Shown piece after piece: positions 1-7,344 of a DNA stretch of 64,000 bases. The notes beneath the pieces were generated by a model. It was not told the origin of the DNA and did no database searches. It worked only from the letters and a program-made list of their open reading frames with translations. This DNA comes from Gemmatimonadota bacterium. GTDB taxonomy: Bacteria > Gemmatimonadota > Gemmatimonadetes > Longimicrobiales > Gaopeijiaceae. The first letter of the stretch is position 1. Every line of letters starts with the position of its first letter. The stretch covers positions 62,001 through 126,000 of the forward strand of contig JAJDXG010000056.1 in NCBI GenBank assembly GCA_022823365.1. The letters are read 5' to 3'. The position numbers and the translations under genes are program-made.

Positions 1-36
1 GTGGCCGCCGGCGAGGAGCTGGGGGGTTCGGCATGA
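1..36 (+). CDS. atpD: ATP synthase F1 beta subunit, C-terminal end (partial)
   Basis: Only the last 11 codons are in the window (reading VAAGEELGGSA, then TGA). The assignment rests mainly on the next gene: atpC follows atpD in most F-ATPase operons, and the two overlap here as ATGA (stop at 34-36, atpC start at 33). The visible residues alone would not identify it. The gene continues to the left of the window. Confidence 0.6.
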   Translation: MAAGEELGGSA

Positions 37-302
37 GTTGCCTCAACGTCAAGGTGGTAAACCCGGAGCGTGTGCTCTTCGAGGGCGAGGCGGCTTCGCT
101 GGTTGCGCCCGCATGGGACGGCAAGGTGGGCATCCTGCCCAGCCACGCTCCCTTCCTCACCCTGCTCGGAGAGGGAGAGGTGGACGTGGATCTCGTGGGC
201 GGAGGCAGTGCCCGACATCCGGTTTCGGGCGGCGTGCTCAAGGTACTCGCCGATGAAGTGATCGTCCTCACGGAGTCGGGGCGCACCACCCCTTCCGACT
301 GA
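33..302 (+). CDS. atpC: ATP synthase F1 epsilon subunit, short form
   Basis: Central-stalk subunit that couples rotor movement to the F1 catalytic head at the inner membrane. The 89 residues cover the N-terminal beta-sandwich domain, with the usual landmarks near the start (NPERVLFEGEA) and the GILPSHAPFLTLL stretch around residues 33-45. Typical bacterial epsilon subunits have about 130-140 residues because they add a C-terminal two-helix domain that inhibits ATP hydrolysis. That domain is absent here; the frame closes shortly after the beta-sandwich with no sign of a frameshift. Short epsilon subunits are known from Chlorobi and relatives. It starts inside the atpD stop (ATGA), and the next gene begins 4 bases after its own stop, so all are probably co-transcribed. 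Confidence 0.93.
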   Translation: MSCLNVKVVNPERVLFEGEAASLVAPAWDGKVGILPSHAPFLTLLGEGEVDVDLVGGGSARHPVSGGVLKVLADEVIVLTESGRTTPSD

Positions 303-306
303 ACCG

Positions 307-1122
307 GTGCGTCTGGACCTGCACCTGCACTCCCAGGCCTCGGACGGCTCCGAGCCTCCGTCGGGTGTCGTGGAGGCTGCCGCCGCCGGGCGGCTGGACG
401 TGATCGCGCTCACCGATCACGACACTACCCAGGGTCTCGACGGCGCCCGCGCGGCCGCCGCGCGAGTCCCGATCGAGATCGTTTCGGGTATCGAGATCAG
501 CACGGCGCACGCGGGCAGGGGGCTTCACATCCTGGGCTACTTCGTGGATCCCTCGACGCCCCGGCTGCGCGCCTACGAGACCCGCGCCCGCCACCGGCGC
601 GAAGAGCGGATGCGGGAGATGATCCAGCGGCTGGCCGCCCGCCGCGTGCACGTGCGCTACGAGTCGGTGGTCGAAATCGCCGGGCCCTCGCGCCGCAGCC
701 TGGGTCGGCCCCATCTCGCGCGGGCCCTGGTGGCGGAGGGGTACGCGGACAGCGTACCGGACGCGTTCGACCGGCTCATCGGGAACCAGCATCCCGCATA
801 CGTTCCAACGGCCTTCGTTTCGGCTGAAGAAGCCATTCGGATCATCCTGGAGTCGGGCGGTATTCCGGTCTGGGCTCATCCTCCCTACGAACTTCTGGAA
901 GGGCTTCTTCCCGGGCTCAAGCTGGCCGGGCTGAGGGGGATCGAGGTCTACAGGCCCCGAACTTCACCCGAGCGCATTCTCTCGCTGGAGCGGATCGCCC
1001 GGTCCTGGAACCTGCTGATGACCGGCGGCTCCGACTGGCACGGTCCCGACTCGGGAACGCTGGGCGATTTCTGCGTCTTCGGGGATGAGGTGGCGGGGTT
1101 CCTGGAAGCGGGAGGGATGTAG
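307..1122 (+). CDS. PHP-domain phosphoesterase, YciV/RNase AM type
   Basis: Metal-dependent phosphoesterase of the PHP family. The closest group by motif is YciV/RNase AM, which removes nucleotides from short RNAs or dephosphorylates 3',5'-bisphosphonucleotides. Metal-binding motifs appear in order: DLHLHSQASDGS at the N-terminus, ALTDHDTTQG near residue 35, GIEIS near 61, GRPHLARAL in the middle, WAHPP near 193 and GGSDWHG near 240. The length of 271 residues fits the family. The start is GTG, 4 bases after the atpC stop, so it is likely translated from the ATP synthase transcript. The exact substrate cannot be told from sequence. Confidence 0.85.
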   Translation: MRLDLHLHSQASDGSEPPSGVVEAAAAGRLDVIALTDHDTTQGLDGARAAAARVPIEIVSGIEISTAHAGRGLHILGYFVDPSTPRLRAYETRARHRREERMREMIQRLAARRVHVRYESVVEIAGPSRRSLGRPHLARALVAEGYADSVPDAFDRLIGNQHPAYVPTAFVSAEEAIRIILESGGIPVWAHPPYELLEGLLPGLKLAGLRGIEVYRPRTSPERILSLERIARSWNLLMTGGSDWHGPDSGTLGDFCVFGDEVAGFLEAGGM

Positions 1123-1142
1123 GGGGCGATAGCCGGGCCTGG

Positions 1143-1793
1143 TCAGCGCCACCCCTCCACCGCCTCCAGCAACCGGCGTGCGGCGTTCGCGGGGCGACGG
1201 GCCGCCATCACCGCCGAGATGACCGCCACGCCGCCCGCCCCGCTCCCGCCCAGGAGCGGGACGCGCTCGGCGGTCACGCCGCCGATGGCAAGCACGGGGA
1301 TGCCCACCGAGCGCGCCACGGCGGCGAGCCCGCCGACCCCGACGGGCGCGCCCGCGTCCGTCTTGCTGGTGGTGGGGAAGACGGTCCCGCAGCCCAGATA
1401 GTCGGCGCCGTCGGCTTCGGCCCGGCGAGCCACGCCGGGATCGTCGGTCGAGTGACCCAGCAGGAAGCCGTCGGGCACCACTCGGCGCGCCGCCGCGACG
1501 GGTACGTCGCCGGGGCCCAGGTGGACGCCGTCCGCGCCTGCCGCCAGGGCGATGTCGAGCCGGTCGTTGACGATCAGCAGGGCCCCGTGGCGGGTGGTGA
1601 CGGCGCGCAGGCGGTGGGCCAGGGCGAGGAGCTCTCGCGGCGGCGCCTCCTTGTCGCGCAGCTGAACGGCGGTGGCGCCGGCCGCCACGACCTCGCCCAC
1701 TACCTCTTCCAGCGGCCGCCCGCAGCGGGGGCGAGGATGGGTGATCACCATCAGGCGGAGCGCGCGCCGGAGCGGATCCGCGGCGCCGGTCAT
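1143..1793 (-). CDS. thiE: Thiamine-phosphate synthase
   Basis: Joins the hydroxymethylpyrimidine pyrophosphate and thiazole phosphate halves of thiamine in the cytoplasm. The 216-residue TIM barrel shows the family landmarks: AVQLRDKEAP, VNDRLDIALAAGADGVHLG, GHSTDDP, the pyrophosphate-binding stretch GTVFPTTSKTDAG and the phosphate-binding AIGGVT near the end. The frame remains open upstream into mltG, but the ATG at 1793 overlaps the mltG stop as ATGA and gives a normal-length protein. It is the last gene of a leftward operon after ruvX and mltG. No other thiamine gene is in the window. Confidence 0.93.
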   Translation of the reverse strand: MTGAADPLRRALRLMVITHPRPRCGRPLEEVVGEVVAAGATAVQLRDKEAPPRELLALAHRLRAVTTRHGALLIVNDRLDIALAAGADGVHLGPGDVPVAAARRVVPDGFLLGHSTDDPGVARRAEADGADYLGCGTVFPTTSKTDAGAPVGVGGLAAVARSVGIPVLAIGGVTAERVPLLGGSGAGGVAVISAVMAARRPANAARRLLEAVEGWR

Positions 1794-2875
1794 CCGCCGC
1801 CCGGACCCGCCCCGGCGGCCCCCCGCCGCGACCGCGCGACCGCGCGGTTGTGCTCGCTCAGGGTGCGCGAGAAGGTGTGCGAGCCGTCGGCGTTGGCGAC
1901 GAAGTACAGGTATTCCACATCTGCCGGATGTAGCGCGGCGTCCAGCGCAGCGGCTCCGGGCGCTCCGATGGGGCCGGGGGGGAGCCCCCCCTGGGTGTAG
2001 GTGTTGTAGGGGTGATCGGCTACCGAATCCATCGCGGCGAAGAGCAGGCGGGGGCGGTGGCCGCCCAGCGCGTACAGCACGGTGGGGTCGGCCTGAAGGA
2101 GCATGCCGATGCGCAGGCGGTTGTGGTAGACCGCCGAGATCGCCGGCATTTCGCCGGATGCGCGAGCCTCCGCCTGGATGATCGACGCCAGGGTCACCAC
2201 CTCCCGCTCCGACAGTCCCAGTTCCGCGGCCCGGGCCTCCCGCGCGGGGGTCCAGTAGCTCCGGTAGCTCTCGCTCATCGCGTCGACCACGGCGTCGAGC
2301 GGGACACCTCCGGCGAAGAGGTAGGTGTCCGGAAACAGGTACCCCTCCAGACCCGGCCCCGGCAGATTCCAGCGGGTGTGGGCGTCTTCCCCGCCCAGCC
2401 TGACGCGCACGGTGTCGGCGGGCAGTTCGGTGATGCCGGCGATGCGGGTGGCGATCCGGGGAAGCGTGAAGCCTTCGGGAATGGTGACTGCCACCATCCT
2501 GACCCGGCCTTCGACAAGGGCGTCGAGCAGGCGCGGCCATCCGGTTCCGGCGTCCAGCGCATATGTCCCTGCGCGTACATTGCGCTCGTCCCGCCGCAGC
2601 CGCCCGTAGGCGCGGAAGAGGAGGGGGCGGCGTATCAGTCCGCGGGCCACCAGCGTGTCGGTGATCTGCCCGAAGGTGGCTCCCGGCGCGACGGTGAACA
2701 CCACGGTCTCACCGTCCTCGGGCAGGCCGCCGGGCGTTTCGACCGGCGCCGCCAGCCGGAGCAGCGCCGACCCGCCGCCAAGCAGGATCACGCCGGCAGC
2801 CGTCGCAACCGCGATCCTCGGCCAGCCCAGGGCCGCGCCCCGCCTGCCGACGGCCCGCATCACCCACCCGGTCAC
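1790..2875 (-). CDS. mltG: Endolytic murein transglycosylase
   Basis: Membrane-anchored lytic transglycosylase that cuts nascent peptidoglycan and so helps to end glycan strands. After a short cytoplasmic N-terminus there is one transmembrane helix (about residues 18-38), then a LysM-like region, then the YceG domain with VTLASIIQAEA (the catalytic Glu lies here), SAVYHNRL, LQADPTVLYALG and YNTYTQGGLPPGPIGAPG. I place the start at GTG 2875, which overlaps the ruvX stop as GTGA and has AGAGG about 8 bases upstream. ATG 2860 is the alternative and would remove 5 residues. At 361 residues the length is normal. The neighbours ruvX and mltG are adjacent in many bacteria. Confidence 0.92.
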   Translation of the reverse strand: MTGWVMRAVGRRGAALGWPRIAVATAAGVILLGGGSALLRLAAPVETPGGLPEDGETVVFTVAPGATFGQITDTLVARGLIRRPLLFRAYGRLRRDERNVRAGTYALDAGTGWPRLLDALVEGRVRMVAVTIPEGFTLPRIATRIAGITELPADTVRVRLGGEDAHTRWNLPGPGLEGYLFPDTYLFAGGVPLDAVVDAMSESYRSYWTPAREARAAELGLSEREVVTLASIIQAEARASGEMPAISAVYHNRLRIGMLLQADPTVLYALGGHRPRLLFAAMDSVADHPYNTYTQGGLPPGPIGAPGAAALDAALHPADVEYLYFVANADGSHTFSRTLSEHNRAVARSRRGAAGAGPGGG

Positions 2876-3303
2876 CTGAGGCGCCTCTCTCCCGCGTCCA
2901 GCCATCTCTGCAGAATCAGTGCGGCCGCCGCCGCATCCACGCGTTCCTTTTGCTCCCGCTTGCGCCGGGGCAGTGCGAGCGAGCGTACGACCCTCTCCGC
3001 GCGGGCGGATGTCATGCGCTCGTCGACATAGTACACGTCGAGTTCCAGGCTGCCACCGAGTCGATCTCCGAAACGCCGCACTTCCGCGCACCATTCCGTC
3101 TCGGTCCCGTCTGCGGCGAGTGGGAGCCCGACGATCAGCGCGATTGCGCCGTGGTCACGCGCGAGCGCCTGAAGGGCGCCCATGGGCGGCCGCTTGCCGC
3201 GCCGCCGCGTCAGGGTAGGCAGGGGCGTGGCGAAGGTACCCGTCGGATCGCTGATTGCGACACCGATTCGCCGTTCGCCATAATCGATGCCGAGCACGCG
3301 CAT
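2872..3303 (-). CDS. ruvX: RuvX/YqgF-type RNase H-fold nuclease
   Basis: Homologue of YqgF, a cytoplasmic RNase H-fold nuclease implicated in processing the 5' end of pre-16S rRNA and proposed as a Holliday-junction resolvase. The 143-residue protein has the N-terminal motif VLGIDYGERRIGVAISDP with the first catalytic Asp, the central IVGLPLAADGTE, and VYYVDERMTSARAE with the later acidic residues. The ATG at 3303 is chosen because the fold begins directly after it; the frame runs further upstream without family similarity. First gene of the ruvX-mltG-thiE operon, transcribed divergently from the phosphorylase gene. Confidence 0.92.
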   Translation of the reverse strand: MRVLGIDYGERRIGVAISDPTGTFATPLPTLTRRRGKRPPMGALQALARDHGAIALIVGLPLAADGTETEWCAEVRRFGDRLGGSLELDVYYVDERMTSARAERVVRSLALPRRKREQKERVDAAAAALILQRWLDAGERRLR

Positions 3304-3423
3304 GCGAGGCTGTCTCTCACTGTTCTGGAGGCTGTTGTCCGGATTGGATCCTACCCGCACTCACAAATGTCGCCAACAACATCACACTCGGCTCCGGTCG
3401 CCGTCGACCGCCCGCGTACCTCC

Positions 3424-4752
3424 ATGAGCGCGATTCGCATCATTGAGCGCAAGAGCGCCGGCCAGACCCTGGAAGCCGGAGAGCTGCAGGCCTTCCTTGG
3501 CGCGTATCTTGAGGGTGACGTCCCCGACTATCAGATGGCGGCCTTCCTGATGGCCGTCTGGTTCCGTGGCCTCTCGGGCGCCGAGCTGGATGCCGTCCTC
3601 GACACGATGATAGCCTCGGGAGCCTCGCTCGATCTCTCCCATCTCGATGGCCCGCGGGTCGACAAGCACTCTACGGGCGGCGTCGGAGACAAGGTGTCGC
3701 TGGTTCTGGCTCCCCTCGCGGCGGAGTTGGGGCTCTACGTGCCCATGATGTCGGGCCGCGGTCTCGGCCACACGGGCGGCACCCTCGACAAGCTGGAGTC
3801 GATTCCGGGCTTCCGCACCGACATCGCGCTCGACGATTTCGTGTCGATACTGGAGCGGGAGCGGTTCGCGATGATCGGGCAGACCCCGGAGATCGCGCCC
3901 CTCGACCGCCGGCTGTACGATCTTCGCTCGGTGACGGGCACAGTGTCGTCGATTCCCCTCATCGCGACCAGCATCATGAGCAAGAAGCTCGCGGAGGGGC
4001 TGACCGGGCTGGTGCTCGACGTCAAGGCAGGTTCCGGCGCCTTTCTGCCCGGGGTCGACGACGCGCTCGAACTGGCGCGGACGATGGTGACCCTCGGCGT
4101 GCGCGCGGGAGTCGACACCGTCGCCATGGTGACGGCGATGGATCGTCCCCTTGGCCGCGCCATCGGCAACGCGCTGGAGGTGGCCGAGGCACTGGACTGC
4201 CTGGCCGGCGGCGGTCCCGCCGATCTCAGGGAAGTGACGCTCGGCCTGGTCGCCCAGATGATGGTCGTCGGAGGTCTCGCGCGCGAAGCGGGAAGCGCCC
4301 GGGCGCGGGCGGCCGCGGCGCTCGACTCGGGCCGCCCGCTGGAACGTTTCGCGCGCGTGGTGGCGCTTCAGGGAGGCGACACCCGGGCGGTTCACCGTCC
4401 CGAGAGGCTGCCGGCCGCAAGGGTTCGCCGCTATGTGCGCGCGCAATCGTCCGGCTTTGCGGCGGCCATCGATCCGCGGACGCTGGGCCACGGGGTAGTC
4501 GAGCTGGGGGGTGGCCGGACGCGGCTCGGGGCAACCATCAACCGCGGGGTAGGCTTCAGGCTGGAAGTCCAGGTCGGGGAAAAGGTCACGTCCGGCAGCA
4601 CCCTGGGGGTTGTGCACGCGGCCACGTCGGAGGACGCCGACAGGGCGTCCGAAATGCTCCGTCGAGCGATTCGGGTCGCTCCGGACGTTCCGCCGCCGCA
4701 GACGCCCCTGATGTCCCACCGGGTAACCGCAACCGGCGTCGAGCAGCTCTAG
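3424..4752 (+). CDS. Pyrimidine-nucleoside (thymidine) phosphorylase
   Basis: Reversibly splits pyrimidine nucleosides with phosphate into free base and (deoxy)ribose 1-phosphate for salvage. The family signature SGRGLGHTGGTLDKLE begins near residue 110, the phosphate-binding KHSTGGVGDK lies near 81-90, and LDVKAGSGAF follows near 200. C-terminal sequence includes the alpha/beta-domain GVGFRLEVQVGEKV. The length of 442 residues matches the family. ATG 3424 is preferred because it gives the family-like start MSAIRIIERKSAG; an ATG at 3367 would add 19 residues, and neither has a strong ribosome binding site. Deciding between thymidine-specific DeoA and the broader Pdp enzyme is not safe from sequence alone. 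Its stop codon overlaps that of the convergent PBP1A gene in a shared CTAG. Confidence 0.92.
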   Translation: MSAIRIIERKSAGQTLEAGELQAFLGAYLEGDVPDYQMAAFLMAVWFRGLSGAELDAVLDTMIASGASLDLSHLDGPRVDKHSTGGVGDKVSLVLAPLAAELGLYVPMMSGRGLGHTGGTLDKLESIPGFRTDIALDDFVSILERERFAMIGQTPEIAPLDRRLYDLRSVTGTVSSIPLIATSIMSKKLAEGLTGLVLDVKAGSGAFLPGVDDALELARTMVTLGVRAGVDTVAMVTAMDRPLGRAIGNALEVAEALDCLAGGGPADLREVTLGLVAQMMVVGGLAREAGSARARAAAALDSGRPLERFARVVALQGGDTRAVHRPERLPAARVRRYVRAQSSGFAAAIDPRTLGHGVVELGGGRTRLGATINRGVGFRLEVQVGEKVTSGSTLGVVHAATSEDADRASEMLRRAIRVAPDVPPPQTPLMSHRVTATGVEQL

Positions 4753-6872
4753 CGTGGCACGCCGCCGAAGATCCGCGACGCGTCGCAGGGCTCGGTCGGC
4801 TCCGTGCCCGGAACGAATATCTCCTGGTAGCGCTGAACCTCCGGACACCACTCCGAGGCCAGAAGTCCGGTCTTGTTGTCCACCTCGAGCCGGAGGAGGG
4901 CTTCCGGCAGCCGCCAGCGTGAGGGAATCTCGCGCAGCGGAGGTATGTCGGGGTGCATCTCGTCGCCTTCCCACCCGTAGTACACGCTACGCATGAAGGC
5001 GCCCCAGACGGGGGCCGCGTCGCCACCGCCGGTAGAGTTGGGACGGATCTCCTGCGGCTGGTCCATGCCGTACCAGACGATCGCGTGCAGGTCGGGGGTG
5101 AACCCGTTGAACCACGCGTCCGTCGAATTGTTGGTCGTGCCCGTCTTGCCGGCCGCGGGGACTTCGTGCGGAAGCCCGGCGACGATGCGGATCGCGGTGT
5201 AGCCGGTTCCGGCCGCGACCACGTCCTCCAGCATGTGCACGATCACCCGCGCCTCGAGGCTGTCCATCACCGGAGTCTTCTCCGGCTGGGGTTCCCAGAG
5301 CAACTGGCCCTCGGCGTTCTCCACCCGCAGGATGCCGTGCGGCTCGACGCGCGTACCCAGGGTCGCGAAGGACGCGTACGCCTTGGCCATGTCGATGGGA
5401 AGCACCTCCGCCGAGCCGATGGTGGTCGAGGGGAAGCGCGGGATGTCGCTGCTCAGGCCGAGACGGGTGGCCATCTGGGCGACGGTCTCGATGCCCACGT
5501 CGTCCCATCCGAGCCGGATGGCGATCATGTTGCGCGATTCCCGCAGTCCCTGCCGGATGGTCATGCGCCCCTTGAAGACCTCGTCGAAGTTCTGGGGCAG
5601 CCACGGCTCGCCGGTCACTTGCATGTAGGCGAAGGGCGCGTCGACCACGACGTGCGAGGGCGGGATGCCGCTCTCGACCGCGGCCGCGTAGACGAAGGGC
5701 TTGAACGACGAACCCGGCTGGCGCATGGCCTGGGTGGCGCGGTTGAACTTGGAGTGGACGAAATCCCGGCCGCCGACCATCGCGAGCACCTCGCCGGTCG
5801 AGGGCTCCAGGACAATCATCGCCCCCTGGACATATGGGGTCTCGAAGGCCTCGGTGGCTTCGGCGAACTCCCCGTACAACGGATGATCGAACCCGGGCCG
5901 CGCCTCGATGCGCTCGAATCCCCACTCCATGGCCCGCTCGGCCAGGAACTGCATGTCCAGGTCGAGCGTGGTCTGGATTTCGAGGCCCGCCGTGTACAGC
6001 TGGCTGCCGTAGCGGTCGTCGAGGATCTGGCGGATCCATTCCTCGAAGTAGGGGGCCACCGGTCCCCCGCTGCGGGTGCCCGGCGTCGGGAGTGGAACCG
6101 CCGACCACCGTTCAAGCTCTGCCGGGCTGATGATCCCCTGCTCGGCCATGCGGCGCAGAACCAGGTCGCGCCGCGATTGGGACTCTTCGGGGTTGAGGAA
6201 GGGGTTGTAGCGGCGCGGACGGTTGGGGATCGCCGCAAGGAGTGCGGCCTCTGCCGGGTTGATCTGCGTCGCCGGCTTGCCGAAGTACTTGCGGGCGGCT
6301 GCCTCGATGCCGTACACCCCGTCGTAGTTAACCTGGTTCATGTAGGCTTCGAGAATCTGGTCCTTCGTATAGGCGCGCTCGAGCTCCAGCGCCACCTGCG
6401 CCTCCTTGAGCTTGCGTACCAGCCGCTTCTCGAAGCCGATGTCCTCGTCCCAGATGTTGCGCGCCAGCTGCTGCGTAAGCGTGCTTCCTCCGCCGTGCTC
6501 CAGGGATCGCGTGAGAACGAGGTCGCGCAACGCACGGGTTATGCCTATCGGGTCCACCCCGCCGTGGCTGTAGAAGCGCTTGTCCTCTACCGCGACGAAG
6601 GCGCCCGGGACATAGGCGGGCAGGGAGCCGATGGCCACGGGGGTACGGACCTGGATGCCGAACTCCGAGATGATGCGGCCGTCGCGGGCGAGCAGCTTCG
6701 AGGTCTGGCGGGGCTCCCAGTTGTGAATCTGGGCGATGGAGGGGCAGTCGCCGCAAAGGTTGCGCCAGGAGCCCCACACGAAGCCGCCGGCAAGCGCAGC
6801 CGTCGCCAGCAGGCTCCAAGATACCGCCGGCACTGCGAGCAGTGCTCGAATCGCTGAAACAGGGGTCTTCAT
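4749..6872 (-). CDS. Penicillin-binding protein 1A (bifunctional glycosyltransferase/transpeptidase)
   Basis: Builds and cross-links peptidoglycan on the outer face of the inner membrane. After a short cytoplasmic tail comes one transmembrane helix (about residues 8-35). The glycosyltransferase domain follows with catalytic Glu96 in VEDKRFYSHGG, then GGGSTLTQQLARN and YGIEAAARKYFGK. The transpeptidase domain has the SxxK nucleophile at Ser388-Lys391 (GSSFKP), SRN near 440 and KTGTT from Lys576. All residues needed for both activities are present. The start ATG 6872 gives 707 residues; an upstream codon at 6905 is possible. Convergent with the phosphorylase gene, sharing a 4-base stop overlap. 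Confidence 0.95.
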   Translation of the reverse strand: MKTPVSAIRALLAVPAVSWSLLATAALAGGFVWGSWRNLCGDCPSIAQIHNWEPRQTSKLLARDGRIISEFGIQVRTPVAIGSLPAYVPGAFVAVEDKRFYSHGGVDPIGITRALRDLVLTRSLEHGGGSTLTQQLARNIWDEDIGFEKRLVRKLKEAQVALELERAYTKDQILEAYMNQVNYDGVYGIEAAARKYFGKPATQINPAEAALLAAIPNRPRRYNPFLNPEESQSRRDLVLRRMAEQGIISPAELERWSAVPLPTPGTRSGGPVAPYFEEWIRQILDDRYGSQLYTAGLEIQTTLDLDMQFLAERAMEWGFERIEARPGFDHPLYGEFAEATEAFETPYVQGAMIVLEPSTGEVLAMVGGRDFVHSKFNRATQAMRQPGSSFKPFVYAAAVESGIPPSHVVVDAPFAYMQVTGEPWLPQNFDEVFKGRMTIRQGLRESRNMIAIRLGWDDVGIETVAQMATRLGLSSDIPRFPSTTIGSAEVLPIDMAKAYASFATLGTRVEPHGILRVENAEGQLLWEPQPEKTPVMDSLEARVIVHMLEDVVAAGTGYTAIRIVAGLPHEVPAAGKTGTTNNSTDAWFNGFTPDLHAIVWYGMDQPQEIRPNSTGGGDAAPVWGAFMRSVYYGWEGDEMHPDIPPLREIPSRWRLPEALLRLEVDNKTGLLASEWCPEVQRYQEIFVPGTEPTEPCDASRIFGGVPR

Positions 6873-7027
6873 GTCTATCCGGGGTTGGGCCTTTGCGGGA
6901 AACATGATGTCACGATCTGGTCAGGCTCATGTAACGAAAAGGTAACCGCGATTTCGTCGCACTCCGCCGATCTCCGCTCCAAATACCCCGCCTCGTGCGT
7001 CCCGGATCCCGCACCTGCAGACCCCCT

Positions 7028-7055
7028 TTGCAGGGGATAGCGGCTGTGTTAGTAT
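7028..7055 (+). promoter_or_regulatory. Candidate sigma-70-type promoter for the surface operon
   Basis: TTGCAG at 7028-7033 and TAGTAT at 7050-7055 are separated by 16 bases, close to the sigma-70 consensus. It sits in a 472-base gene-free stretch (6873-7344) before the TonB receptor gene and would give a 5' leader of about 280 bases. No transcript data are available, so this is a sequence match only. Confidence 0.45.
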
Positions 7056-7061
7056 GCTCTC

Positions 7062-7344
7062 AATCCGGGCTGACGCACCGAGGTCAGCGACTCGGGTGGG
7101 GCAGGTACGTGAGGGGATTTGGCAGGGTCGCCGTCCGGCATGGCGTGTTCGGAAGCGGTTTCCGGGGACACACTGGGCAGGGAGGTTGCCTGTGACGCAA
7201 TCCATTGTTCGATCGACACCCACAAAAAACCCGACAGCAAACCCAAGACGTTCTAATCCGACCCCGATATTGTCGTATCGGCGCTTCGAGAGCGGGCGCA
7301 CCTTTGCGGTGGCGCCCGTTTTTCGTTGGTTCAAGGAGGCGATC
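7062..7344 (+). promoter_or_regulatory. Long 5' leader of the TonB receptor gene, possible attenuator
   Basis: If the promoter at 7028-7055 is used, the mRNA has about 280 untranslated bases ending in a GC-rich hairpin with a U-tract (7293-7323) and then the ribosome binding site AAGGAGG (7333-7339) and ATG 7345. An intrinsic terminator placed directly before a ribosome binding site is the arrangement of a riboswitch or attenuator. I could not match the leader to a known riboswitch class, and no short leader peptide stands out. Confidence 0.35.
7293..7323 (+). terminator. Terminator-like hairpin upstream of the TonB receptor gene
   Basis: CGGGCGC (7293-7299) pairs perfectly with GCGCCCG (7312-7318), with a possible inner ACC/GGT extension, and TTTTT follows at 7319-7323. 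This is a small but good intrinsic terminator shape. It ends only about 10 bases before the Shine-Dalgarno sequence of the next gene, so it would either stop read-through or act as a regulated attenuator. Confidence 0.5.

Noticed and set aside
7056-7292. A cobalamin-type riboswitch in the TonB receptor leader
   Set aside because: I could not find a convincing B12-box or the expected pairing; only the general layout and the terminator-like hairpin are supported.
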